Shown here: piece after piece, positions 46,805-56,023 of the stretch
Position numbering within the stretch: the stretch's first letter is position 1
Layout of the letters: each line of letters starts with the position of its first letter
Source: Stenotrophomonas nematodicola
GTDB taxonomy: Bacteria > Pseudomonadota > Gammaproteobacteria > Xanthomonadales > Xanthomonadaceae
NCBI RefSeq assembly: GCF_009467805.1
Contig: NZ_WIAY01000001.1
Location: 562,982 to 626,981 of the forward strand
DNA: 64,000 nucleotides
Direction of reading: 5' to 3'
Program-made: the position numbers and the translations under genes
The notes under the pieces: model-generated
Told to the model about the DNA's origin: nothing
Database searches by the model: none
What the model saw: the letters and a program-made list of their open reading frames with translations, nothing else

Positions 46805-48370
46805 TCAGGAACTGCAGGAGAGCATCGAACAGCCCGCCTTGTCGCGCGCCCACTCGGGGCGCTTGCCCGCATAGTGCGCGCGCCCCGGCTGGACGTCGTA
46901 CGGATGCCGCAGCACCTCCAGCAGCGTGTGCACGCCGCTGAGGTCGCCCTGCTCCGCCTGCTCGATCGCCTCCTGCGCCAGCCAGTTGCGCAGCACATAG
47001 AGCGGATTGGCGCGCGCCATCGTCTGCTCGCGCGCCGCGCGGTCCAGCGGGTCGGCGCGCAGCCGCGCGGCGTACTGCTGCAGCCATGCCTGCAGCGCCG
47101 GAAGCACCGCCGTGCGGCGTTCGGCGCTGTAGAACGCATCCTCCAGAACGTCCACCGACGGCGCCTGCGGGTCCAGCCCGATCAGGCCGCGGAACGCCAG
47201 CGTCATGTCCATCCCGCCGTCCTGCAGGATCTGCAGCCACGCGGCCATCATCGCCACGTCGTCGTCGCGACACTGGTCCAGACCCAATTTGGCGGCAATG
47301 TCGGCGCGCTCGCACTGCGCATGCACGTCCTGGAACCGGGCCAGCCCTGCATGCAATGGCGCGACGTCGTCAAACAGCGGCGACAGCGCCTGCGCCAGGC
47401 GGGTCAGGTTCCAGTACGCCACCTGCGGCTGGGTGCCGAAGCGGTAGCGCCGGCCCTGTGCGTCGGTGGTGTTGGGGGTCCAGTCGGGATCGTAATCCTC
47501 GACCCAGCCGTACGGGCCATAGTCGATGGTCAGCCCCAGGATGGACATGTTGTCGGTGTTCATTACCCCGTGCACGAAGCCCACCCGCATCCAGTGCGCC
47601 ACCATCCTCGCCGTGCGCTCGCAGACCTGGGTGAACCATGCCGCGTAACGCGCGGCGCCGGCATCGGCGAGCGCCGGGAAATCGCGGGCGATGCACACAT
47701 CGGCCAGCTGCCGCAGCAACGCGGTATCGCCGCGCGAGGCCGGCAGTTCGAAGGTTCCGAATCGCATGAACGAGGGGGCCACCCGGCAGACGATCGCACC
47801 CGGTTCGGGCGCCGGATGACCGTCGTAGAACATGTCGCGCACTACGGCGTCGCCACTGCCCACCAGGCTCAGAGCGCGTGTGGTCGGCACGCCGAGATGG
47901 TGCATCGCCTCGCTGCACAGGAATTCGCGGATGGACGAGCGAAGCACCGCGCGCCCATCGGCACCGCGCGAATACGGGGTGCGTCCGGCCCCCTTGAGCT
48001 GCAGCTCCCAGCGCGCGCCGTCGGGTGCGATCAGTTCGCCCAGCGAGATCGCACGGCCGTCGCCGAGCTGGCCGGCCCAATGTCCGAACTGATGGCCACC
48101 GTAGTTGGCTGCCCACGGCTGCATCCCGGCATACAGCGCATTGCCGCCAAACACGCGCGGGAAATCCGCGCTGTCCAGCAGCTCGGGACCGATGCCCAGC
48201 AGCGCGGCGACCTCCTCCGCATACGCCAACAGCCGCGGGGCCGTCACCGGCGTCGGCAGCACCGACGACCAGCCCGCGCCGCGCACCTCGCGCACCCGCG
48301 GGCCAGTCTCCTCGTCGCCGGGCAGATCACGGATGAAACGGTTGTCGAAACGCAGCGGCTCAGTGCTCAT
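46805..48370 (-). CDS. selO: Protein adenylyltransferase SelO (YdiU)
   Basis: A pseudokinase-fold enzyme that transfers AMP to protein Ser, Thr and Tyr residues, linked to redox balance. The 521-residue sequence has the [21 protein letters not shown] nucleotide-binding region with the substituted catalytic residues and the NTDNMSILG motif in place of the kinase HRD region. The extreme C-terminus is SCSS, where Cys takes the place of Sec in animal SelO (USS). ATG 48370 is the start. GST lies upstream on the same strand. Confidence 0.95.
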   Translation of the reverse strand: MSTEPLRFDNRFIRDLPGDEETGPRVREVRGAGWSSVLPTPVTAPRLLAYAEEVAALLGIGPELLDSADFPRVFGGNALYAGMQPWAANYGGHQFGHWAGQLGDGRAISLGELIAPDGARWELQLKGAGRTPYSRGADGRAVLRSSIREFLCSEAMHHLGVPTTRALSLVGSGDAVVRDMFYDGHPAPEPGAIVCRVAPSFMRFGTFELPASRGDTALLRQLADVCIARDFPALADAGAARYAAWFTQVCERTARMVAHWMRVGFVHGVMNTDNMSILGLTIDYGPYGWVEDYDPDWTPNTTDAQGRRYRFGTQPQVAYWNLTRLAQALSPLFDDVAPLHAGLARFQDVHAQCERADIAAKLGLDQCRDDDVAMMAAWLQILQDGGMDMTLAFRGLIGLDPQAPSVDVLEDAFYSAERRTAVLPALQAWLQQYAARLRADPLDRAAREQTMARANPLYVLRNWLAQEAIEQAEQGDLSGVHTLLEVLRHPYDVQPGRAHYAGKRPEWARDKAGCSMLSCSS

Positions 48371-48407
48371 GACCAGCAGATGGGGGCACAGGCGCCCCCC
48401 CGCAAGC

Positions 48408-49100
48408 TCAACCGGCGCCGGCGCCGAGGTCCAGCGCGCCCCCACGCTCCACCGCACGCTGGTACGCCGGGCGCTGCTCGATGCGCTGCAGGAAGCTGCG
48501 CAGTTTCGGGTAGGCCGCCATGCTGCCCGCACGCGAGGCGGCGGCCTGGATCGGGAAGCTCATCTGGATGTCGGCGGCGGTGAATCGCTCGCCGGCAAAC
48601 CACGGCGCACTGCCCAGCTCACGCTCCATCCAGTCCAGGTGCAGGGTCAGCTGTGGACCGACGAATCCCTTCATCACCTTGTCGGCGATGCCGCGGGCGA
48701 TCGGTCGCGCGAAGAACGGCATCGGCGCCTTGCGCACCCGCGCGAACACCAGGCTGAGCAGCAGCGGCGGCATCGCCGAGCCCTCGGCGTAGTGCATCCA
48801 GTAGCGATAGCGGATGCGTTCGGGGGCCTGTGCAGGCAACAGTTCGGGGGACAACTGGCGGGCGCTGTCGTAGCGGTCGGCCAGGTACTCCAGGATCGCA
48901 CCGGATTCGGCCAGGACCAGCGCGTCGTCCTGCAGCACCGGCGATTTACCCAAAGGATGGACATCGCGCAGCGCCTGCGGCGCCAGCCAGGTCTTCCGAT
49001 CGCGCTGATAGGTCACGACCTGGTATGGCAGGCCCAGCTCTTCAAGCATCCACAGCACGCGCTGCGAGCGCGAGTGGTCCAGATGGTGCACTTTGATCAT
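48408..49100 (-). CDS. Glutathione S-transferase family protein
   Basis: A 230-residue cytosolic GST: thioredoxin-like N-terminal domain with the early catalytic Ser region ([21 protein letters not shown]) and PLGKSPVL cis-Pro loop and ESGAILEYL glutathione site, followed by a helical C-terminal domain. ATG 49100 ([10 protein letters not shown]) fits. Substrate is unknown. It lies 37 bp upstream of selO, and both could serve redox defence. Confidence 0.9.
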   Translation of the reverse strand: MIKVHHLDHSRSQRVLWMLEELGLPYQVVTYQRDRKTWLAPQALRDVHPLGKSPVLQDDALVLAESGAILEYLADRYDSARQLSPELLPAQAPERIRYRYWMHYAEGSAMPPLLLSLVFARVRKAPMPFFARPIARGIADKVMKGFVGPQLTLHLDWMERELGSAPWFAGERFTAADIQMSFPIQAAASRAGSMAAYPKLRSFLQRIEQRPAYQRAVERGGALDLGAGAG

Positions 49101-49201
49101 CGATCGTTCCGCGCGTTCAAACCCGCATCGTAACCGCGCGCCTGCCGCGGTGACGTCACGAGCGTGCGCCGTCGCGTACACCGCGCCGTGGAGAAGACAA
49201 T

Positions 49202-49232
49202 AAAAAACGCCGGAAGCTTTCGCTTCCGGCGT
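49202..49232 (-). terminator. Intrinsic terminator of cspA
   Basis: Perfect 11-bp arms ACGCCGGAAGC and GCTTCCGGCGT with a 4-base loop, followed on the minus strand by TTTTTTA. It lies 30 bp after the cspA stop. Confidence 0.9.
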
Positions 49233-49262
49233 TCATGGCGACCTTACGGTAGCAGGGGTCGA

Positions 49263-49472
49263 TTAGACCGCCTGCACCTGGTCAGCCTGCATACCCTTCT
49301 GGCCCTGGACGGCGACGAAGGTGACCTTCTGGCCTTCCTGCAGCGACTTGAAGCCGGTGCCCTGGATGGCGCGGAAGTGGACGAAGAGGTCCGGGCCGCT
49401 TTCCGGGGTGATGAAGCCGAAGCCCTTGGCGTCGTTGAACCACTTCACGGTGCCCTGCTGACGATCAGACAT
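49263..49472 (-). CDS. Cold-shock protein, CspA family
   Basis: A 69-residue single-stranded nucleic-acid-binding OB-fold protein with RNP1 KGFGFI (residues 16-21) and RNP2 DLFVHF (28-33). It melts RNA secondary structure and is often cold-induced or constitutive. RBS AGGAG lies 10 bases before ATG 49472. Strong terminator downstream, so monocistronic. Confidence 0.95.
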   Translation of the reverse strand: MSDRQQGTVKWFNDAKGFGFITPESGPDLFVHFRAIQGTGFKSLQEGQKVTFVAVQGQKGMQADQVQAV

Positions 49473-49613
49473 GTACTAACTCCTGAAACAAAAGTTGAAA
49501 TAATCGCGGCCGCCGGATATCGGAGCCGAGACTGAGTTGCAGGCGTTGGTAAAGCGGATCGATGAGCAGATCGTGAGATCAACTGCACCAGGCCACGATT
49601 CACGGTGACCCTA
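49473..49613 (-). promoter_or_regulatory. Probable leader and promoter region of the csp gene
   Basis: An extended -10 candidate TGCTAGGGT occupies 49608-49616 on the minus strand, about 135 bp before the csp ATG, predicting a leader of some 130 nt. Long leaders are usual for cold-regulated csp mRNAs. I could not define a thermosensor structure. The remaining bases up to the yaiI start (49614-49772) show AT-rich sequence suited to promoters but no gene. Confidence 0.35.
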
Positions 49614-49772
49614 GCAAACACAGTGTGGGGGACGATACTCGTGTTTTACCGAAAAAGCGATAGCTGATTTATTCAGCCATCCCCCCGTCCCGCCTGACAG
49701 GACAAGGGATTGACCAATTCTACACGAAATCTGAGTCCCCATTCAGACTTTTCCTACCTTAAGATCAGCCAA

Positions 49773-50249
49773 ATGCCCGATTCAAGTTCTGCCGTTTCCC
49801 GCATCTGGGTGGATGCCGATGCCTGTCCTGGCGTGATCAAGGAGATCCTTTTCCGCGCGGCTGAACGCGTCAGGATTCCGGTGACACTGGTCGCGAACCA
49901 GTGGCTGCGCACCCCGCCCTCGCGCTGCATCACCGCCATCCAGGTCCCGCCGGGGCTGGATGTGGCCGACAACGTGATCGTAGAGCGCATGGCAGCCGGC
50001 GACCTGGTGGTTACCCAGGACATCCCGCTCGCCGCGCTGGTACTGGAAAAGGGCGGCGTGGCCCTGAATCCGCGGGGGCAGCTGTACACCCCGGACAACA
50101 TGGCCGAGCGGCTGTCCATGCGCAATTTCATGGAGGAGCTGCGCGGCGCCGGTATCCAGACCGGCGGCCCACCCCCACTGGACGCGCGCGATCGCCAGCG
50201 CTTCGCCGCAGCGCTGGACCGCTGGCTCGCCCATCGCTCAGGAAGCTGA
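49773..50249 (+). CDS. UPF0178/DUF188 family protein YaiI
   Basis: A 158-residue conserved protein of the PIN-like DUF188 family. The N-terminal [14 protein letters not shown] holds the conserved acidic cluster and Cys; [17 protein letters not shown] and [16 protein letters not shown] are also family signatures. The fold suggests a nuclease-like metal site but no activity is established. ATG 49773 (MPDSSSAV) is preferred. The SMAG array follows directly. Confidence 0.9.
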   Translation: MPDSSSAVSRIWVDADACPGVIKEILFRAAERVRIPVTLVANQWLRTPPSRCITAIQVPPGLDVADNVIVERMAAGDLVVTQDIPLAALVLEKGGVALNPRGQLYTPDNMAERLSMRNFMEELRGAGIQTGGPPPLDARDRQRFAAALDRWLAHRSGS

Positions 50250-50261
50250 CTCTATTGCGGG

Positions 50262-50942
50262 CCGCGCTGCGCGCGCCAGCCGGGCAGAGCCCGGCTCTAC
50301 GTCGGTTCCCAATGCCTCACCGTAGAGCCGGGCTCTGCCCGGCTGCTCTCCGGTCCGTCGCCGCAACGCCCGCGCTGCGCGCGATAGCCAGCCGGGCAGA
50401 GCCCGGCTCTACGTCTGTTCCCAACGCTTCACCGTTGCGCCGGGCTCTGCCCGGCTGCTCTCCGGTCCGTCGCCGCAACGCCCGCGCTGCGCGCGCCAGC
50501 CAGCCGGGCAGAGCCCGGCTCTACGTCTGCTCCCAATGCCTCACCGTAGAGCCGGGCTCTGCCCGGCTGCTCTCCGGTCCGTCGCCGCAACGCCCGCGCT
50601 GCGCGCGATAGCCGGGCAGAGCCCGGCTCTACGTCTGTTCCCAATGCCTCACCGTAGAGCCGGGCTCTGCCCGGCTGCTCTCCGATCCCTCGCCGCAACG
50701 CCCGCGCTGCGCGCGATAGCCGGGCAGAGCCCGGCTCTACGTCTGCTCCCAACGCTTCACCGTTGCGCCGGGCTCTGCCCGGCTGCTCTCCGATCCTCCA
50801 CCGCAACGCCCGCGCTGCGCGCGATAGCCGGGCAGAGCCCGGCTCTACGTCTGCTCCCAACGCTTCACCGTTGCGCCGGGCTCTGCCCGGCTGCTCTCCG
50901 ATCCGCCACCGCAACGCCCGCGCTGCGCGCGCCAGCCGGGCG
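50262..50942. repeat. Tandem array of paired inverted SMAG elements, 108-112 bp period
   Basis: The palindrome beginning CGGGCAGAGC recurs at 50281, 50393, 50505, 50613, 50721, 50829 and 50937, so periods are 112, 112, 108, 108, 108 and 108. Each of six full units carries one SMAG on the minus strand (ending CTACGT) and one on the plus strand about 20 bp later, then a spacer with CGCAACGCCCGCGCTGCGCG. Plus-strand elements come in two forms, GTAGAGCC (units 1, 3, 4) and GTTGCGCC (units 2, 5, 6). The seventh copy is cut at the stop codon of the rluA-type gene. No gene is present. Confidence 0.93.
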
Positions 50943-51833
50943 CTACACGATCAGCTGGCGGCCGCTGGTGAAGCTGCGGCGTTGACCGCTGAGGGGGTCG
51001 ACGAACGCCAGCGCCTGGGCGAGGAGCTGCAGCGGTTCACCGGGATCCCGCTGCCCCTCTGTGCGCAGCACCGGGTACAGGTCGTCGCCGAGAATCGGGG
51101 CTCCCAGTGCGGCCATGTGCACGCGCAATTGGTGCTTGCGCCCGGATTCGGGGTCCAGCCGATAGCGCCACACCGGGCCGCCGGCGTCGATCACCTCGAT
51201 CCGGGTGCGTGCGTTGGGCACGCCAGCCGCTTCGGCCATGCGGAAGAATGGCTCGCCCGGCACCAGCCGGCTGTGCCGCTCCAGCGGGAACTGCAACGCC
51301 GGCAGTGCCGGGGCCAGGGCCTGGTAGGTCTTGTCGATGCGACGCTCGCGGAACAGCCGCTGGTAGGCATCGCGCGTGGCCGGGCGGGTCGAGAACAGCA
51401 CCAGCCCCGCCGTCAGCCGGTCCAGGCGGTGCAATGGCACCAGGTGCGGATTGCCCGTACGCGCCACCAGCCGCGCCAGCAGGGTCTCGCGAACGTGCCC
51501 GCCGGCCGGCGTGACCGGCAGGAAATGCGGCTTTTCGGCCACCAGCAGGTCGTCGTCCTGATGCAGGATCGACTCGACGAACGGGATCGCCGGTTCACCC
51601 TCCACCTCACGGAAGTAACGGATCTCCAGACCGACCTGCCAGGGCTGCTCCGCCGCCAGCGCCCTGCCCTGCACATCGAGCACCCGTCCACGCGCGAAAC
51701 GGTCAACCCACTGGGCGCGGTCGATGCGCGGGAAGCGCGCGCACAGCCCGTCGAGCAGGCAGCCCCAATCGCCCGGGGGCAACTGCAGGCGGCTGGCGGC
51801 AACATCGGCGGAAACGGGATCGGACGGGGTCAT
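50943..51833 (-). CDS. RluA-family pseudouridine synthase
   Basis: Isomerises uridine to pseudouridine in rRNA or tRNA. The 296-residue protein has the catalytic Asp in PLHRLDRLTAGLVLFS near residue 150, and the ESGRKHQLRVHMAALGAPILGD motif. There is no S4 domain at the N-terminus. The subfamily target cannot be assigned. ATG 51833 is used; a longer upstream frame overlaps yaeQ. Its stop codon forms the border of the SMAG array. Confidence 0.9.
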   Translation of the reverse strand: MTPSDPVSADVAASRLQLPPGDWGCLLDGLCARFPRIDRAQWVDRFARGRVLDVQGRALAAEQPWQVGLEIRYFREVEGEPAIPFVESILHQDDDLLVAEKPHFLPVTPAGGHVRETLLARLVARTGNPHLVPLHRLDRLTAGLVLFSTRPATRDAYQRLFRERRIDKTYQALAPALPALQFPLERHSRLVPGEPFFRMAEAAGVPNARTRIEVIDAGGPVWRYRLDPESGRKHQLRVHMAALGAPILGDDLYPVLRTEGQRDPGEPLQLLAQALAFVDPLSGQRRSFTSGRQLIV

Positions 51834-51875
51834 GGCCCACGCATTATCATGGCGCTCTTTGTTTACGGTACCCCC

Positions 51876-52427
51876 ATGGCCCTCACCGCCACCATCCGCA
51901 AGGCCGAACTCCAGATCAGCGACATGGATCGTGGCTACTACGCCACCCACACGCTCACCCTGGCCCAGCACCCGTCGGAGACCGACGACCGCCTGATGGT
52001 GCGGCTGCTGGCCTTCGCCCTGAATGCCGATGACCGCCTGGAATTCGGCCGCGGGCTGAGCGTGGACGACGAGCCGGATCTGTGGCGCCGCGATTACACC
52101 GGCGACATCGAGCTGTGGATCGAACTGGGCCAGCCGGACGAATCGCGCCTGCGCAAGGCCGCCGGCCGTTCTCGCGCGGTGCAGCTGATCACCTACGGCG
52201 GGCGCGCCACCGATATCTGGTGGGAGCGCAACGCCGCAGCGGCCAACAAGCTGTCAGTGCTGGAGGTGATGGATCTGCCGGCCGACTTCGTCGCCGAATG
52301 GGGTGCACAGGTCGAGCGCACCATGCGCTGGGACGTGCTGATCCAGGACGGCGAGGTGCAGCTGCTCTCGGACAAGGCGCAACTGGCCGTGACGCCGGTC
52401 TGGCGCAAGCGCAAACCGCAGGCATGA
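51876..52427 (+). CDS. yaeQ: YaeQ family protein
   Basis: A 183-residue conserved protein of unknown biochemical role with a PD-(D/E)XK-nuclease-like fold in known structures. It has the family N-terminus MALTATIRKAELQISDMDR and the acidic motif IELWIELGQPDESRLRKA. E. coli and Salmonella YaeQ can suppress loss of RfaH function in haemolysin expression. ATG 51876 is chosen; ATG 51849 would add nine residues. The stop overlaps the next start (ATGA). Confidence 0.9.
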   Translation: MALTATIRKAELQISDMDRGYYATHTLTLAQHPSETDDRLMVRLLAFALNADDRLEFGRGLSVDDEPDLWRRDYTGDIELWIELGQPDESRLRKAAGRSRAVQLITYGGRATDIWWERNAAAANKLSVLEVMDLPADFVAEWGAQVERTMRWDVLIQDGEVQLLSDKAQLAVTPVWRKRKPQA

Positions 52428-53608
52428 GCGTGATCCGCTGCGACGTGCTGGTCATCGGGGCCGGTGCGGCCGGGCTGATGTGTGCGCTCACGGCGGGCCA
52501 GCGCGGTCGCATCGTGCAGGTGATCGACCATGCCAACAAGGTCGGCAAGAAGATCCTGATGTCCGGTGGCGGGCGCTGCAACTTCACCAACACCGGCACC
52601 ACCCCGGCCAACTTCCTGTCGGCCAACCCGCATTTCTGCAAGTCCGCGCTGGCACGCTATACGCCCGGCGACTTCATCGAGATGGTCGAACGCCACGGCA
52701 TCGCCTATCACGAAAAGGAACTGGGCCAGCTGTTCTGCGACGTCTCGTCCAAGCAGATCGTGCGCATGCTGGTGGACGAGTGCCAGGCGGCAGGCGTGCA
52801 GATCCGCACTGACTGCGGCGTGGACAAGGTGGAGCGCGGCGCCGACGGCTTCCACGTCCACACCGCGCAGGGCCATTTCCACGCCGCATCGCTGGTGGTG
52901 GCGACCGGCGGCCTGTCGATCCCCAGCCTGGGCGCCACCGGTTTCGGTTACGAGCTGGCCCGCCAGTTCGGCCACACCGTGCTGCCCACGCGCGCCGGCC
53001 TGGTGCCGTTGACCCTGAGTGGCACGCATCAGGAACGCTTCCACGACCTGAGCGGGGTCGCCCTGCCGGTCGCAGCGCGCTGCGGCGACGTCGCGTTCCG
53101 CAATTCCATGCTGATCACCCACCGCGGCGTCAGCGGCCCGGCGATCCTGCAGATCTCCTCGTTCTGGCAGCCCGGCGACGACCTGCGCCTAGACCTGCTG
53201 CCCGACCGCGATGCCGAGACCTGGCTGCGCGACATGAAGCGCGACCGCGGCGCCGCCGAGCTGCGCACCGTGCTGTCGGAGGTGGTGCCACGCCGGCTGG
53301 CACTGCGTCTGTGCGAGCACTGGCTGCCGGACCGTCCGGTGCGCCAGATCGACGAGCGCCAGCTGCGCGAGGCGGCCGCCCTGCTGCAGGACTTCCCGCT
53401 GGTGGCCAGCGGCACGGAGGGCTACCGGACCGCCGAGGTCACCCTGGGCGGGGTGGACACGCGCAAGGTGTCCTCCAGCACATTCGAATCGCAGCTGGTG
53501 CCGGGCCTGCACTTCATTGGCGAAGTGCTGGACGTGACCGGCTGGCTGGGCGGATACAACTTCCAATGGGCGTGGGCCTGCGGCCATGCCGCCGGCCAGG
53601 TGGTCTAG
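52424..53608 (+). CDS. HI0933-family NAD(P)/FAD-dependent oxidoreductase
   Basis: A 394-residue flavoprotein with the dinucleotide motif VIGAGAAGLMCAL at residues 9-21, the family signature KILMSGGGRCNFTN near residue 42, and the C-terminal GEVLDVTGWLGGYNFQWAWACGHAAG. Related to YhiN; biochemical function is not established. It is coupled to yaeQ by a four-base overlap, so the two are probably expressed together. Confidence 0.92.
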   Translation: MSVIRCDVLVIGAGAAGLMCALTAGQRGRIVQVIDHANKVGKKILMSGGGRCNFTNTGTTPANFLSANPHFCKSALARYTPGDFIEMVERHGIAYHEKELGQLFCDVSSKQIVRMLVDECQAAGVQIRTDCGVDKVERGADGFHVHTAQGHFHAASLVVATGGLSIPSLGATGFGYELARQFGHTVLPTRAGLVPLTLSGTHQERFHDLSGVALPVAARCGDVAFRNSMLITHRGVSGPAILQISSFWQPGDDLRLDLLPDRDAETWLRDMKRDRGAAELRTVLSEVVPRRLALRLCEHWLPDRPVRQIDERQLREAAALLQDFPLVASGTEGYRTAEVTLGGVDTRKVSSSTFESQLVPGLHFIGEVLDVTGWLGGYNFQWAWACGHAAGQVV

Positions 53609-53704
53609 GCCGACGATTCCGTGATCGGGTACCGCGAGTACCGCCGTCAGCATGGACGTAATCCCACGCATCGTGTATCAAGTTTGCAGTCTGGGGAGTA
53701 GTGA

Positions 53705-55774
53705 ATGCAGAACGCGAATGACATGACCGTCCGCCTGCTGATCGTGGACGACAGCGGGGAGAACGCTGAGACCATCGTCAGCACGTTGCGCAACAGCGGC
53801 ATCGCGGTGCGCCCGGCGCGCCCGCAGAACAGCGAGGAGCTGGCGCAGGTGCTGGGCAGCCAGCCGATCGACCTGATCCTGGCCGCCCCTGGACAGAGCA
53901 TTCCGCTCCTGCAGGTAACCCAGCAGATCGCGGCGAGCGGCAAGGACATCCCGATGATCCTGCTGGCCGAACGCCTGGACGAGAACGAATGGGTGGAAGC
54001 CGGTGCCAACGGCATCCGGGCCATCGCGTTGCGCCACCGCCCCGAGCACCTGCTGGCAGTGGTCCGCAACGAGTGGACCGACCTGCAGGCGCGCCGCGGG
54101 CTGCGCCGGATCGAGGCGCAGATGCGTGAGACCGAGCGACGCTGCGACGCGCTGATCTCGTCCTCGCGCGATCCCATCGCCTACATCCACGAAGGCATGC
54201 ACATCCGCGCCAACGAAGCCTATCTGGAGATGTTCGGCTACGAGGCGTTCGACGACGTGGAAGGCATCTCGCTGCTGGACATGGTGGCGCCGCAGCACGT
54301 GGACGGCTTCAAACAGCTGCTCAAGTCGCTGAGCAGGGGCGACGCGCCGCCGCCGCAGTACCAGGTGGACGCGCGCAACCAGGACGGCGCCGTGTTTCCG
54401 GCGACGATGGAGTTCACCCAGGCCAGCTATGAGGGCGAGTCGTGCCTGCAGGTGGTGTTCCGCCGCCGCATGGAGTTCGACCCGGAGCTGGCCCGCGAGG
54501 TCGAGGACCTGCGCCAGCGCGACCAGGTGACGGGCCTGCTCAACCGCCCGACGTTCATGCTGCACGTGGAGAATGCGGTGGCCCAGGCCGGTCGCAGCGA
54601 AGGCCAGTTTGGCCTGCTGCTGATCGAGCCGGACCACTACGCGCGCCTGCTGCCGGACATCGGCCTGGATTCGGCCGATGTGCTGATCGGCGCGCTGGGC
54701 CAGGTGCTGGCCGACACCGTCGGCGATGACGCGCGCCTGGCGCGCTTCGGCGAGCACAGCTTCGCCGTGCTGACCGAGGGCCCCTACGCGCACACCGTGG
54801 CGCTGGCCGACCAGATCCGCGAGGCTTACGCCGCCAAGGTATTCAGCATCGGCGACCGCTCGGCCACGGTGACGGTGAGCATCGGCGGGGTACAGGTCGG
54901 CGAGAAGATTGCCAGCATCGGCCAGGTGCTCGCGCGGGCAACCGAGTGCACGCACGCAGCGTCGGAGCTGGGCAACACCACGCGCATCTTCGACCCCGCC
55001 GCAGTCGACCGGGTCGAGGAAGAACGCATCCAGCGCTGGGTGGCGCGTATCCGTGAAGCCCTGGCCGGCGACGGGTTCCAGCTGCACTACCAGCCGGTGC
55101 TGAACCTGCAGGGCGAGGCGCTGGAGCTGTACGAGGCCTACCTGCGCCTGGAGAACAACGGTGAGCTGCTGAGCCCGACGGCCTTCCTGGGCATCGCCGA
55201 GGAGCACGGGCTGCTGGCCGACATCAACCGCTGGGTGGTGGCCCATGCGATCGGCGTCCTGGGCGAGCGCGAACGCGCCGGCCATCCAACACACATGATG
55301 GTGAAGGTGACACCGGAATCGTTCAACGATCCGCAGATGATCGCCACCCTGCGCCGCGAGCTGCTGGCCAACGGGGTACCCGGCGAGCGGCTGTGGCTGC
55401 ACGCGCCGGAAGCGAAGGTGTTCACGCACCTGCGCAATGCGCAGCAGTTCCTGGCCGAGGTGGCGCCGCTGGGCTGCCGGATCGGACTGGAGCAGTTTGG
55501 CTCGGGCTTGGATTCGTTCCAGCTGCTGGCGCATTTCCAGCCGCAGTTCCTGAAGCTGGACCGCGACTTCACCAGCGATTTCGCACGCACGCGCGAGCAC
55601 AGCGAGAAGATCAGCGAAATCACCGCCCGCGCGCAGTCGGCCAACATCCGAACCATCGCCGAGTTCGTGGCCGATGCGAATTCGATGAGCCTGCTGTTCA
55701 GTGCCGGCGTGGATTACGTGCAGGGCGAGTTCGTGGGGCCTGCCGGTCCATTGATGAACTTCGACTTCGCCTGA
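53705..55774 (+). CDS. FimX-like protein: degenerate REC, PAS, GGDEF and EAL domains
   Basis: A 689-residue soluble protein with receiver-like (1-125), PAS (145-260), GGDEF (275-430) and EAL (445-689) domains. The receiver begins LLIVDD but where the phospho-Asp should be reads DLILAAPG. The GGDEF signature is FGEHSF. The EAL motif is EAY and the catalytic DDFG is LEQFG. All enzymatic motifs are thus lost, as in FimX of Pseudomonas and Xanthomonas, which bind c-di-GMP through the EAL domain and promote type IV pilus assembly with PilZ. ATG 53705 follows GGGGAG. Monocistronic. Confidence 0.9.
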   Translation: MQNANDMTVRLLIVDDSGENAETIVSTLRNSGIAVRPARPQNSEELAQVLGSQPIDLILAAPGQSIPLLQVTQQIAASGKDIPMILLAERLDENEWVEAGANGIRAIALRHRPEHLLAVVRNEWTDLQARRGLRRIEAQMRETERRCDALISSSRDPIAYIHEGMHIRANEAYLEMFGYEAFDDVEGISLLDMVAPQHVDGFKQLLKSLSRGDAPPPQYQVDARNQDGAVFPATMEFTQASYEGESCLQVVFRRRMEFDPELAREVEDLRQRDQVTGLLNRPTFMLHVENAVAQAGRSEGQFGLLLIEPDHYARLLPDIGLDSADVLIGALGQVLADTVGDDARLARFGEHSFAVLTEGPYAHTVALADQIREAYAAKVFSIGDRSATVTVSIGGVQVGEKIASIGQVLARATECTHAASELGNTTRIFDPAAVDRVEEERIQRWVARIREALAGDGFQLHYQPVLNLQGEALELYEAYLRLENNGELLSPTAFLGIAEEHGLLADINRWVVAHAIGVLGERERAGHPTHMMVKVTPESFNDPQMIATLRRELLANGVPGERLWLHAPEAKVFTHLRNAQQFLAEVAPLGCRIGLEQFGSGLDSFQLLAHFQPQFLKLDRDFTSDFARTREHSEKISEITARAQSANIRTIAEFVADANSMSLLFSAGVDYVQGEFVGPAGPLMNFDFA

Positions 55775-55962
55775 GGCAGGCGCTGTCGCCGGAGTGCGGG
55801 TCGGCCGCGCGCGGGGGCCTTCCACAGTGCCGCGGTAGCCGCGGATGAAACGGCCAGGCTGCCGTTGGCTGCCGTGACGACGTGAGCATCGAGAGCGGGA
55901 GTATCCGCCCGCCTCGCACGGAAGAAGCAGACGCGTGCGTCAACGCAACGCCGACAACGACA

Positions 55963-56015
55963 ATGCCGCCCGAAGGCGGCATGTCGTATCGCATCACAGC
56001 CGACCAAGGGTCGGC
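55963..56015. terminator. Two hairpins between the convergent FimX-like gene and fabV
   Basis: ATGCCGCC-CGAA-GGCGGCAT (8-bp arms, 55963-55982) and GCCGACC-AAG-GGTCGGC (55999-56015) lie between the gene ends. The second stem begins 9 bp from the fabV stop. No long T-run follows either, so these are probable but not certain terminators. The 188 bp before them hold nothing else recognised. Confidence 0.5.
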
Positions 56016-56023
56016 GTGCGCTA

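Noticed and set aside
50429..50914. Open frames with internal repeats across the SMAG array
   Set aside because: The 108-bp period is a multiple of three, so stop-free frames repeat on both strands. There is no start context or homology; the DNA is a palindrome array.
50262..50942. CRISPR array
   Set aside because: Repeats are palindrome pairs and the spacers are near-identical, not unique; no cas genes are near.
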